Part shown: piece by piece, positions 1-7,145 of the stretch | How positions within the stretch are numbered: position 1 is the first letter of the stretch | Layout of the letters: each line of letters opens with the position of its first letter | Assembly (NCBI GenBank): GCA_902805995.1 | Contig: CADCUU010000038.1 | Location: forward strand, 1-19,606 | Direction: 5' to 3' | Length of the DNA stretch: 19,606 bases | Source of the DNA: an uncultured Rubellimicrobium sp. | GTDB taxonomy: Bacteria; Pseudomonadota; Alphaproteobacteria; Rhodobacterales; Rhodobacteraceae | Translations under genes and position numbers: made by a program | Notes under the pieces: model-generated | What the model saw: the letters and a program-made list of their open reading frames with translations, nothing else | Told to the model about the DNA's origin: nothing | The model's database searches: none

Positions 1-1440
1 GTGGCGCAGCGGACGGGGGCCACAATTTACTATGTGGAGATGTGTCCGGATACGGGGGGCGCACCGGTCTTCTCGCTGCTTCCAGCGGCTGGTGATGTCG
101 ATATCATGATCGCGGCCGAGATGATGGAGGCTGGGCGGGCCATCCTTAGAGGATTCGTGACGCCGGATCGCACGACGCTCATCGCCTCCACACATCGGGC
201 ACTCGCGGTCAGCGAGAAGATGGCGCCGGGCGACGGCATCGCATCTTCCGAGGAGGTGATCGCGGCAGCCCAGGTCGCGGCGCGGCAGCTTGTGGTCGCG
301 GATTTCGACGCCATCGCGGTCCGGAACGGGTCTGTCATCTCGGCGTCCCTCTTCGGCGCACTGGCGGGGTCGGGGGCGCTGCCCTTCCCGCGCGAGGCTT
401 TCGAGGAAGCGATCCGTGTGGGGGGGAAAGGGATCGAAGGGTCCCTGCGCGCCTTCCACGCCGCCTACGACGCGGCCCGCGCCCCCCGCCACGGGCCCGA
501 CCCTCACAAGCGGCCGCACGACGCGCCGCTCGACGGACCCGACCTCGCCCCGCCACCGCAGGTCGAGCTGCCGCGCCGCATGGCGGTCGAAGGCCCGGCG
601 CGGCTACGCGTCAAGTGGGAGCGGCTGGCCGCGCGCGCGGCCGAGATGCCCACGTCGGTCGCGGACATGGCCTTGGCAGGGCTGCGAAAGGTCGTGGAAT
701 TCCAGGATCTCCGCTATGGGCGGGAGTATCTTGAGCGGCTCGACACCGTGCTGGCCCGCGACGAGGCGCGATATGGCTGGGAGCTCTCGCGCGAGGCGGC
801 GAAGCACCTCGCCAATGCCATGGCCTATGACGACGTGATCCGTGTGGCGGACATTAAGACGCGCTCCACTCGGATGACCCGCATCGCGGGCGAGATGGGG
901 GCCACGGAGGGGCGGCTCCTCCATGTGACTGAGTTCATGCATCCGCGGGCCGAAGAGGTCGTGGGGATGCTCCCTGCCCGCCTTGGGGCTCGTCTGGAAG
1001 CGAGCCGCGATTGGATGAAGCACCTAAGTCGTCTTTTCTCAAAGGGACGGCGCGTGAGGACCGACAGACTGCCAGGCTTTTTGCTCCTCCACGCTTTAGG
1101 AGGCCTTAAGGGCTGGCGCCGCTGGGCTCTTCGCCACCAGCAGGAGGTGGCGCACCGTGAGGCCTGGCTTGACCTCGCTCTCGGGCAGCTTCCCGACTAT
1201 GCATTGGCCTGCGAGGTGCTGCGCTGCCGGAGGCTCGTGAAAGGCTATTCCGACACGCATACGCGTGGCTTGTCTAAGTTCGACCGCGTAACGGGGTCGG
1301 TGTCGCTCCTCCGGGGCCGTCCGGATGCCGCGGACTGGCTACGCCGGCTGCGCGAGGCGGCGCTTAAGGACGAGGAAGGTCGCGCGCTGGACGACGCGCT
1401 CCGCACTGTGCGGAGCTTCGCCTCCTTTACGGCTCACTAG
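1..1440 (+). CDS. iorB: Indolepyruvate oxidoreductase beta-subunit family protein (5'-truncated by window edge)
   Basis: The open frame enters from the left edge. Its first codon, GTG, is most likely an internal Val of the family's conserved GVAQRTGATIYYVEM stretch, so perhaps 40 residues are missing. Residues 1-155 are the end of the pyruvate:ferredoxin oxidoreductase gamma-type domain, with the family stretch STHRALAVSEK at about 63-73. A Pro-rich linker (about 158-195) follows, then a helical C-terminal region with motifs that I associate with DUF6537 (EFQDLRYGREYLERL, AYDDVIRVADIKTR, VKGYSDTHTRGLSKFDRV). The enzyme oxidatively decarboxylates aryl-2-oxoacids such as indolepyruvate to aryl-acetyl-CoA, reducing ferredoxin; it works with a thiamine-diphosphate alpha subunit, presumably encoded just off the left edge. 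Its TAG stop shares a CTAG with the stop of the convergent kynureninase-like gene. Family assignment is strong; the exact substrate is inference. Confidence 0.85.
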   Translation: MAQRTGATIYYVEMCPDTGGAPVFSLLPAAGDVDIMIAAEMMEAGRAILRGFVTPDRTTLIASTHRALAVSEKMAPGDGIASSEEVIAAAQVAARQLVVADFDAIAVRNGSVISASLFGALAGSGALPFPREAFEEAIRVGGKGIEGSLRAFHAAYDAARAPRHGPDPHKRPHDAPLDGPDLAPPPQVELPRRMAVEGPARLRVKWERLAARAAEMPTSVADMALAGLRKVVEFQDLRYGREYLERLDTVLARDEARYGWELSREAAKHLANAMAYDDVIRVADIKTRSTRMTRIAGEMGATEGRLLHVTEFMHPRAEEVVGMLPARLGARLEASRDWMKHLSRLFSKGRRVRTDRLPGFLLLHALGGLKGWRRWALRHQQEVAHREAWLDLALGQLPDYALACEVLRCRRLVKGYSDTHTRGLSKFDRVTGSVSLLRGRPDAADWLRRLREAALKDEEGRALDDALRTVRSFASFTAH

Positions 1441-2567
1441 CGGCCGAGCGTAGCCCCGAGCGCGGCGAGCAATTGCAGTGCTCCCTCCTCGGACGTCATT
1501 ACGCCGGGCGAGAGCCGCAGAATTTGACTGCGCGAATCGGCCGTCAAGCCCTGCTCTCGAAGTACAGCGACAACCTGTGGGGCCGGATGGGTTTCGGGCA
1601 GGCGGAGCATGACGCTGCCACCGCGGCGCGCCTCAGCCCGTGGGGTCGCTATTTCGAGGGTCATTGCCTCCGCCGCCTCGAGGATCATGGCCGTGAGATG
1701 CCGGTTATGGGCGAGGAGCGCCGCCCGGTCCTGGCCTGCGTGCCAGGCCAGCGCCGGAAGCGAGGCCAGGGCTGCCATGATCCCTGGCGTCCCGGAATCG
1801 AAGCGCCGGATGTCTGGGGCGAGGCCGAACTTGGTGATGTCCCAGTTGAAGGGGTTGTCCTGGCTAAACCAACCTCGGATCTCTGGCTCGCATTCAGCGA
1901 TAAGGGCAGGCGCCACCTGCAGCATACCCGCGCCTGGCGTCCCGCACATCCATTTGAGGCTCGTGGAGATGGTAAAGTCCACCGCTGGGTCTCGGCAATC
2001 GTAGGGCAGGAGCCCCGCCGCCTGCGTCACGTCAACGCCCACCAGTGACCCCATCGCCCGTCCATGCGCGACGAGCGGCGCGAGATCGAGCCGGTGCGAG
2101 GAGGTCGAGGAAACCCAGGTCAGCAGCGCCACGCCGACATCCGGCCCCCAGCGGTCGCGGAAGTCTTCGGGCTCCACCCAGACCGCGCCCTGCCGTATCG
2201 GGACGGTATCGAGCGTGAAGCCCAGCCGTTCGGAGAGGCCCGACAGCAGAAAGTGGTTCGAGGGAAAGCAGTCCGCCGCCACGAGCACGCGCTTGCCCTT
2301 CAGATACTTCGTTGGAAGCGCTGTGAGCAGCGCATGAAAGCCTTGGGTCACGCTCTCACAGGTCGTGACGCTCCCTTCAGGCGCGTTCAGGATCGCGCGC
2401 CAGTGCTCCAGGAAGGCCGCCCGCTTGCCCAGAGCATAGCCCCATTGGCCGTCGTTGCAGGCGCTCCAAACCTCGCCGAACTCGGTCATAGCCTGGGACA
2501 AGTCTTCGGCTTTGCCGGGATACTGGCCGATCGAATGGTATAGGAAGTAAGCGGAACCGTCGGACAT
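1437..2567 (-). CDS. Kynureninase-like PLP enzyme (aminotransferase class V fold)
   Basis: 376 residues. The start is the ATG at 2567 (MSDGSAYF), preceded by an AAGGG Shine-Dalgarno sequence; an upstream in-frame start at 2618 lies inside the permease gene and is not supported. Visible features: an N-terminal HSIG (11-14) comparable to the N-terminal signature of kynureninases; VGVDVTQAAG with Asp179 (expected to pair with the PLP ring nitrogen); STSLKWMCG with Lys205 as the likely PLP Schiff-base lysine; GWFSQDNPF (232-240), like the GWW/GWF segment of kynureninases; RRFDSGTPGIMA (254-265). Kynureninase cleaves L-kynurenine to anthranilate plus alanine, which would feed the neighbouring 2-aminobenzoyl-CoA pathway. 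It is shorter than typical kynureninases (about 400-460 residues), so it may act on a related amino acid; a cysteine-desulfurase-like lyase is the main alternative. It starts 11 bases after the permease stop, so the two genes form an operon. Confidence 0.7.
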   Translation of the reverse strand: MSDGSAYFLYHSIGQYPGKAEDLSQAMTEFGEVWSACNDGQWGYALGKRAAFLEHWRAILNAPEGSVTTCESVTQGFHALLTALPTKYLKGKRVLVAADCFPSNHFLLSGLSERLGFTLDTVPIRQGAVWVEPEDFRDRWGPDVGVALLTWVSSTSSHRLDLAPLVAHGRAMGSLVGVDVTQAAGLLPYDCRDPAVDFTISTSLKWMCGTPGAGMLQVAPALIAECEPEIRGWFSQDNPFNWDITKFGLAPDIRRFDSGTPGIMAALASLPALAWHAGQDRAALLAHNRHLTAMILEAAEAMTLEIATPRAEARRGGSVMLRLPETHPAPQVVAVLREQGLTADSRSQILRLSPGVMTSEEGALQLLAALGATLGR

Positions 2568-2578
2568 GGGGAACCCTT

Positions 2579-3259
2579 TCACCGGGCTTGGGCGCGGATG
2601 GCCCGGGCCTCGAGCCATGCCGTGAGCCGCACGAGCGGCCAGAGCATGACGACATAGATCGCGGCCGCCCCGATAAGCGGCGTGGGATTAGCGAAAAGTG
2701 CCTGCGCGTCCTGCGCTTGCCGCATGAGTTCAGGCATCGTGACAACGGTCGCGAGCGCCGTGTCCTTCACGACCGAGACGCAGTTCGACACGTGCGGCGG
2801 CACCACGAGTCGCAGCGCCTGAGGCAAAATCACTTTCAGCATGGTAGTCAGGAAGGACAAGCCTAGGGCCGCCGCTGCCTCGAACTGCCCTTTAGGGACG
2901 GCTTGGATGCCCGCGCGCACGATCTCGGCGGTGTAGGCGCCCATGGCGAGTGTCAGCGTCAAGAGCGCTGCCGGGAAGGGGTCCAGCGCGAAGGCCCGGC
3001 CTGCAAAGGGCAGCGCGAAATAAACGAGGATGAGGAGAACCAGCACCGGCATCGCGCGAAGGATGTCGATGTAGAAGACCGCGAGAAGCCGTAGCGGCGT
3101 CCACGCGTAGAGCCGGATGAGGCAAACGAACACGCCCAGCACCGTCCCCAGCAAGACGGTCGAAACGCCTAGGAGAACCGTGTTCCAAACTCCCCTGAGC
3201 AGCATGGGGAGCGCTTGGGCAAGGATCTCGAAGTTCAGAAAGACATCGACGAAGCGCAA
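2579..3259 (-). CDS. Polar amino-acid ABC transporter permease (HisM/GlnP family)
   Basis: 226 residues, an inner-membrane subunit. It shows hydrophobic segments at about 18-48, 57-86, 95-115 and 193-215, and the EAA loop that docks onto the ATPase at about 127-147 (EAAAALGLS...ILPQALR), followed by the family stretch with KDTALATVV. The predicted start is TTG at 3259, chosen because GAGGAG lies six bases upstream and because the next ATG (residue 19) is within the first membrane segment. It is the first gene of a two-gene unit with the kynureninase-like gene, so the imported compound is probably an amino acid such as kynurenine or tryptophan (inference). Oddities: no ATPase, second permease or binding protein is adjacent. 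The nearest candidate binding protein is at 17515-18321 on the other strand. Confidence 0.85.
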   Translation of the reverse strand: MRFVDVFLNFEILAQALPMLLRGVWNTVLLGVSTVLLGTVLGVFVCLIRLYAWTPLRLLAVFYIDILRAMPVLVLLILVYFALPFAGRAFALDPFPAALLTLTLAMGAYTAEIVRAGIQAVPKGQFEAAAALGLSFLTTMLKVILPQALRLVVPPHVSNCVSVVKDTALATVVTMPELMRQAQDAQALFANPTPLIGAAAIYVVMLWPLVRLTAWLEARAIRAQAR

Positions 3260-3265
3260 GGGGAA

Positions 3266-3271
3266 CTCCTC
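3266..3271 (-). promoter_or_regulatory. Shine-Dalgarno deciding the TTG start of the permease
   Basis: GAGGAG on the minus strand lies six bases before the TTG at 3259. It supports the non-ATG start, since no ATG with comparable spacing occurs before the first membrane segment. Confidence 0.7.
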
Positions 3272-3293
3272 GGGAGGGCCGGGCGCGCCGGAC

Positions 3294-3365
3294 TCATGTC
3301 AGCGCAGGGGGAGAGGGCGGTCCGGATGGCGTGACCAAGGCCGTCGAGGCATCCACTGTCGGCAT
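3294..3365 (-). CDS. Possible 23-codon leader ORF upstream of the permease gene
   Basis: A short frame starts with ATG at 3365 and ends with TGA at 3294, ending 34 bases before the permease start. It has a good AGGAG (3373-3377) seven bases before the ATG. The predicted peptide is Pro-rich (PSGPPSPPALT at the end) and resembles no family I know. It could be a translated leader that tunes expression of the permease/kynureninase pair, as Pro-rich stretches can slow ribosomes, or it could be chance. It contains no Trp codon, so a classical tryptophan attenuator is not indicated. Confidence 0.25.
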   Translation of the reverse strand: MPTVDASTALVTPSGPPSPPALT

Positions 3366-3540
3366 ACACGCTCTCCTGTCCAGTCGTTCGGGGATCTTAG
3401 TGCCCGGGTACTTCTGAAACGTTGGCGCGCGCCACAGGCACTCCAGATGGCTCATGGAACACCCGATCCTCGTGAAGACCTGGCGCGACGCGCAACGGCC
3501 GCCACGCGGTCCGAGGGTCCGGACGGGATCGCGCGGCCCC

Positions 3541-5196
3541 TCATGTCGCCTGCTTCAAACGGAAGCGCTGAATCTTGCCCGTCGCGGTCTTGGGCAGCGT
3601 TTCGGTGAAGACGATCCGGCGGGGATACTTGTAGGGGGCGATGGTGGTTTTCACGTGGTCCTGCAGCGCCTTGGCCAGGAGCGGATGCGGCACGTGTCCC
3701 TGCGCCAGGACGACATGCGCCTCCACGATCTGGCCCCGCTCCTCGTCTGCTGCGCCGACGACCGCGCATTCGAACACGGCGGCGTGGTTCAGGAGCGCGG
3801 CCTCCACCTCGGGGCCTGCGATGTTGTAGCCAGCGGACACAATCATGTCGTCCGACCGGGCCGCAAAATGAAAGCGTTGCAACTCGTCCTGCCAGAAGCT
3901 GTCGCCCGTGAGGTTCCAGCCATCCCGGACATAGTTTCCCTGTCGCGGGTCCGAGAGGTAGCGGCACCCCGTTGGGCCGCGCACGGCGAGGCTCCCGATC
4001 TCGCCTTGCGGCAGTTCTTCCATATCCTCGCCTACGATCTTGGCCACGTACCCCGATACAGGGCGGCCAGTGCAGCCCGTGCAATGATCCTCGAAGCGGT
4101 TGGTGATGAAGATGTGGAGCATCTCGGTCGCGCCAATGCCGTCGAGGATAGGCTTGCCCGTGCGAGCGATCCATTCCTCATAGACGGGGGCGGGCAGCGT
4201 CTCCCCTGCGCTGACGGCCGCGCGGAGGGAGGACAGGTCCGCTCCCTCCGCCATGGCCTTGAGCATCACGCGGTAAGCGGTGGGCGCGGTGAAGCAGACC
4301 GTCGCCCGATGCGTCTGGATGATCTCGATCATGTTGGCGGGCGTTGCCTGTTCCAGCAGCGCCGCGGCAGCGCCGAAGCGGAGAGGGAAGATCGCGAGGC
4401 CGCCCAGACCGAAGGTAAAGGCAAGGGGCGGGGATCCCACGAAAATGTCCTCTGGCGTGACGCGTAGCACCTCTCTGGCATAACCGTCCGCGATGATGAG
4501 GAGGTCGCGGTGGAAGTGCATCGTGGCCTTGGGCTCGCCCGTGGTTCCGGAGGTGAAGCCTAGGAGCGCTACGTCGTCGCGGCCTACCGGGGGCGCCTCA
4601 AAGGTCAGGGGCTTCTGCAGCGCGACACGGTCCAGTTCGGCGTCGTGGTTGGCCGTGCCGTCGAAGCCCACCACCGTCCCGAGGAACTGGGAGGTCTTCG
4701 CGCAGGCGATCATGTCGTCCATCAGCCGCGTGTCGCAGAGGGCGAGGCCGATCTCGGCCTTGTCGACAATCTTGGAAAGCTCGCCGACCCGCAGCATGGG
4801 CATGGTGTTGATCACCACGGCCCCGGCCTTCGTGGCGCCCAGCCAGGCCGCGACCATGGCCGGGTTGTTGGCCGAGCGGATCAGTATCCGGTTTCCGGGC
4901 CTTATTCCGTATTCCTCGACCAAGGCACGGGCGATGCGGTTGGTCCAGTCAGCGAGCTCCTTATAGGTGCGCCGCCGACCGTTGCCGATGAGCGCCGTGC
5001 GGTCACCAAAGCCTCGCTCAACCATGCGGTCGGTTAGCTCCACCGCAGCGTTCAGCCATTCAGGGTAGTCGTGCGCACCGAGCCGGATTTCGGGCCACTC
5101 CTCCGCAGGCGGCAAGCGGTCGCGGCTGAACGTGTCCACATGCCCCGACGGTCCGAGGTCCAAGTATCCGGGAAGGACTGGCGTGTCGGCGGTCAT
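3541..5196 (-). CDS. abmG: 2-Aminobenzoate (anthranilate)-CoA ligase, benzoate-CoA ligase family
   Basis: 551 residues; a cytoplasmic adenylate-forming enzyme that activates an aromatic acid with ATP to the acyl-AMP and then to the CoA thioester, the entry step of the pathway. Core motifs are in order: phosphate-binding FTSGTTGEPK (214-223), GIGATEM (353-359), the TGD aspartate (430-432), the hinge region RSDDMIVSAGYNI (447-459), and the C-terminal PKTATGKIQR (535-544) with catalytic Lys541. The start is the ATG at 5196, with AAGGGAGG five bases upstream; an in-frame start at 5373 would run deep into the Rid gene. The start overlaps the Rid stop as ATGA. Last gene of the minus-strand operon. 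The adenylating fold is certain; preference for 2-aminobenzoate over benzoate or salicylate rests on the adjacent fused monooxygenase/reductase. Confidence 0.85.
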   Translation of the reverse strand: MTADTPVLPGYLDLGPSGHVDTFSRDRLPPAEEWPEIRLGAHDYPEWLNAAVELTDRMVERGFGDRTALIGNGRRRTYKELADWTNRIARALVEEYGIRPGNRILIRSANNPAMVAAWLGATKAGAVVINTMPMLRVGELSKIVDKAEIGLALCDTRLMDDMIACAKTSQFLGTVVGFDGTANHDAELDRVALQKPLTFEAPPVGRDDVALLGFTSGTTGEPKATMHFHRDLLIIADGYAREVLRVTPEDIFVGSPPLAFTFGLGGLAIFPLRFGAAAALLEQATPANMIEIIQTHRATVCFTAPTAYRVMLKAMAEGADLSSLRAAVSAGETLPAPVYEEWIARTGKPILDGIGATEMLHIFITNRFEDHCTGCTGRPVSGYVAKIVGEDMEELPQGEIGSLAVRGPTGCRYLSDPRQGNYVRDGWNLTGDSFWQDELQRFHFAARSDDMIVSAGYNIAGPEVEAALLNHAAVFECAVVGAADEERGQIVEAHVVLAQGHVPHPLLAKALQDHVKTTIAPYKYPRRIVFTETLPKTATGKIQRFRLKQAT

Positions 5197-5603
5197 GGTG
5201 CCTCCCTTGGGATGACGGCAGTGGCCTCGATCTCGACCTTGGCGCGGTCCTCGACGAGCGCGACGACCTGCACAAGGGCCATAGCAGGGTAATGCCTTCC
5301 GATGATCTCTCGGTAGGCACTCCCGAGCGCCTTGAGCGAACCCAGATACTCCTGCTTGTCGGTGACATACCAAGTGAGGCGCACAAGGTGTTCCGGTTTT
5401 GCGCCCGCGCAGGCCAGCACCTCGACCACGTTGCGCAAGGCCTGGGCCGCCTGCGCCGCAAAGTCGTCCGTCTCGAAGCGCTGATCCGACATCCAGCCGA
5501 TCAGGCCGCCGGTGAAGACCATCCGCCCTTCGGCCGCGATGCCGTTCGCATAGCCGCGGGCGGGCGTCCAGTTTGCTGGGTGCAAGACTTCATGCGGGTT
5601 CAT
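5193..5603 (-). CDS. Rid (YjgF/YER057c/UK114) family protein lacking the deaminase Arg
   Basis: 136 residues, normal length for this trimeric barrel family. Family features: RMVFTGGLIGW near the N-terminus, a long helix around 48-66, and the ending AKVEIEATAVI (121-131). Classical RidA proteins hydrolyse reactive enamines/imines to ketones plus ammonia and use an Arg in a PAR motif to hold the substrate carboxylate. Here the matching motif is YPAMALVQV, with Met108 in that position, as in the Arg-less Rid subfamilies. In this operon a plausible substrate is the cyclic enamine CoA thioester made by the monooxygenase/reductase, which has no free carboxylate (inference). The ATG at 5603 has a GGAG upstream. 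It overlaps the thioesterase by 14 bases and the ligase by 4. Confidence 0.8.
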   Translation of the reverse strand: MNPHEVLHPANWTPARGYANGIAAEGRMVFTGGLIGWMSDQRFETDDFAAQAAQALRNVVEVLACAGAKPEHLVRLTWYVTDKQEYLGSLKALGSAYREIIGRHYPAMALVQVVALVEDRAKVEIEATAVIPREAP

Positions 5604-6012
5604 TTGGCTCCCTCTGGCGCATGGTTTCGAGGCGGGACCAGATCGGGTCGGGCCAAGGCATGGCCTTGCCTGTCAGCGAGGCAAAGACGAGCGTCACGTG
5701 CCCTTGCAGGCGCAGCTTCCCTTCGCCTTCCGCGGTGATGCGGACCTTGGCGGAGCTACGACCCAGACGCCGAACTTCCAGTGTCCAGTCGAGCACGTCA
5801 CCCAGGCGCGAGGGCGCCTTGAAGTCCATCTCGAGCTTGACGGTCGGCGTGCCGACACCCTCGGCCATCATGCGGGCGAAGGGGTAGTCCATCATCTCGC
5901 GGAAGAAGTTCTCCACCACCGAGTTCGTCATCTCGAGGTAGCGGGGATAGAAGACGATCCCCGCCGGGTCGCAGTGGTTGAACTCGACGGGAATTCTTCG
6001 CTTGTAGTTCAT
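5590..6012 (-). CDS. Acyl-CoA thioesterase, 4-hydroxybenzoyl-CoA thioesterase (4HBT) family
   Basis: 140 residues forming a single hot-dog domain. The signature [17 protein letters not shown] (9-25) carries Asp15, the position of the catalytic Asp of 4-hydroxybenzoyl-CoA thioesterase. The length is typical for the Pseudomonas-type 4HBT/YbgC group. The likely job is release of CoA from pathway thioesters, either the end product or dead-end aromatic thioesters that would trap CoA; the exact substrate cannot be read from sequence. Its ATG overlaps the TGA of the acyl-CoA dehydrogenase (ATGA at 6009-6012) and its end overlaps the Rid start by 14 bases, so it is translated within the operon. Confidence 0.82.
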   Translation of the reverse strand: MNYKRRIPVEFNHCDPAGIVFYPRYLEMTNSVVENFFREMMDYPFARMMAEGVGTPTVKLEMDFKAPSRLGDVLDWTLEVRRLGRSSAKVRITAEGEGKLRLQGHVTLVFASLTGKAMPWPDPIWSRLETMRQREPNEPA

Positions 6013-7145
6013 TTGAGGGCGCCTCTAGCGATGACGACGCGCTGCACGTCGCTGGCCCCTTCGTAGATGCGTAAAGCCCGGATGTCGCGGTAGAGCGCCT
6101 CCACCACCGAGCCGCGCCGCACGCCTTCGCCGCCGTGAAGCTGCACGGCCATGTCGATCACTCGGCTCGCGCATTCGGTCGCGTGAAGCTTGGCCATGGC
6201 AGCCTCGCGCGTGACCCGCGCGGCGCCCATGTCCTTGGTCCACGCCGCGCGGTAAACGAGGAGCGCCGAAGCGTCGATGTCGAGCGCCATGTCGGCGATA
6301 TGCCCCTGCACCATCTGGAGATCCGCAAGGGGCGCCCCTTGAATCGTCCGTTGCTTCACGCGGGATAGGCTTTCATCGAGCGCCCGGCGCGCCATGCCGA
6401 GCGCTGCCGCCCCTACCGTGGAGCGGAACACGTCGAGCACCGACATCGCGATCTTGAAGCCTTCGCCGGGGGCGCCGATGAGCGCGTCGTCTGGAAGCTG
6501 CAGGTTCTCCAGCCGGAGCCGCGCAAGTGGGTGGGGGGCGATGGTCTCGAGCCTCTCCACGACCGATAAGCCCGGGGTCTCGGCGGGGAGAAGGAACGCG
6601 GACAGGCCCTTGGCGCCCGGCGCCTCGCCCGTGCGGGCGAAGAGCACATAGACATTCGCAATTCCACCGTTGGAGATCCAGGTCTTCTCCCCGTTGAGGA
6701 GCCAGCCGCCCTGCATGCGGCCTGCGGTGGTAGCGGTATTTGCGACGTCCGAGCCCGACGCGGGTTCTGTGAGGGCGAAAGCTGCGATGCTCAGGCCGGC
6801 GCGGGTTTCGGCTAGCCAGCTCCGCTGCCGATGTGTGCCGAAGAGGCTCACCGCCCCCATGCCCAGGCCCTGCATGGCAAAGGCGAAGTCTGCCAAGGCG
6901 TCGTGCCGCGCGAGCGTCTCGCGCGCAAGGCAGAGGGTGCGGACATCGATCTGCTCGCCTTCGCTTGCCGCGGTAGGATTGAGCCAGCCTGCCTTGCCCA
7001 GCGTCGCCACCAGGGCGCGACAGGCGGCGTCGGTGTCGGAGTGGTCGACGGGGAGGTTCTGGCCGCACCATTGGTCGAGCGCCTCCGCGAAGTCGCGGTG
7101 ACTGGGCTCAAAGAAGGGCCAGGCGAGGAAGGAGCGGTCCGGCAT
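6009..7145 (-). CDS. Acyl-CoA dehydrogenase
   Basis: 378 residues, typical length. Family signatures: [15 protein letters not shown] (123-137), [16 protein letters not shown] (156-171), [11 protein letters not shown] (335-345) and the C-terminal [12 protein letters not shown] (358-369), in which Glu362 is in the usual catalytic-base position of the YEG motif. It introduces a 2,3-double bond into an acyl-CoA using FAD and passes electrons to electron-transfer flavoprotein. Here it most likely oxidises a ring-derived or pimelyl-type CoA ester after ring opening (inference). The start is the ATG at 7145; the long upstream in-frame extension to 7544 is antisense-like and lies within the crotonase gene. 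Start and upstream stop share one base (TGATG). Confidence 0.88.
   Translation of the reverse strand: MPDRSFLAWPFFEPSHRDFAEALDQWCGQNLPVDHSDTDAACRALVATLGKAGWLNPTAASEGEQIDVRTLCLARETLARHDALADFAFAMQGLGMGAVSLFGTHRQRSWLAETRAGLSIAAFALTEPASGSDVANTATTAGRMQGGWLLNGEKTWISNGGIANVYVLFARTGEAPGAKGLSAFLLPAETPGLSVVERLETIAPHPLARLRLENLQLPDDALIGAPGEGFKIAMSVLDVFRSTVGAAALGMARRALDESLSRVKQRTIQGAPLADLQMVQGHIADMALDIDASALLVYRAAWTKDMGAARVTREAAMAKLHATECASRVIDMAVQLHGGEGVRRGSVVEALYRDIRALRIYEGASDVQRVVIARGALK

Larger units (their letters stand above)
3260..3540. other. Intergenic region between ligase gene and permease gene
   Basis: 281 bases between two minus-strand genes, presumably holding the end of the ligase operon and the promoter of the permease operon. 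I see no convincing hairpin with a U-run. There is a perfect 12-bp GC palindrome TGGCGCGCGCCA at 3423-3434, and a possible -10 element TAAGAT (minus strand, about 3395-3400) without a good -35. The small ORF at 3294-3365 is the only coding candidate. Confidence 0.5.

Noticed and set aside
3423..3434. 12-bp palindrome TGGCGCGCGCCA as a regulator site
   Set aside because: Pure alternating GC palindromes of this length are common in such DNA, and no second copy was seen near another promoter in the window.
3454..4467. Long plus-strand open frame (337 codons) opposite the ligase gene
   Set aside because: It mirrors the codon structure of the ligase in high-GC DNA, has low-complexity composition and no motif, and the ligase frame carries all family motifs.
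5197..5373. 59-codon N-terminal extension of the ligase frame
   Set aside because: Lies in the Rid gene; the ATG at 5196 has a near-ideal Shine-Dalgarno and is followed directly by family sequence.
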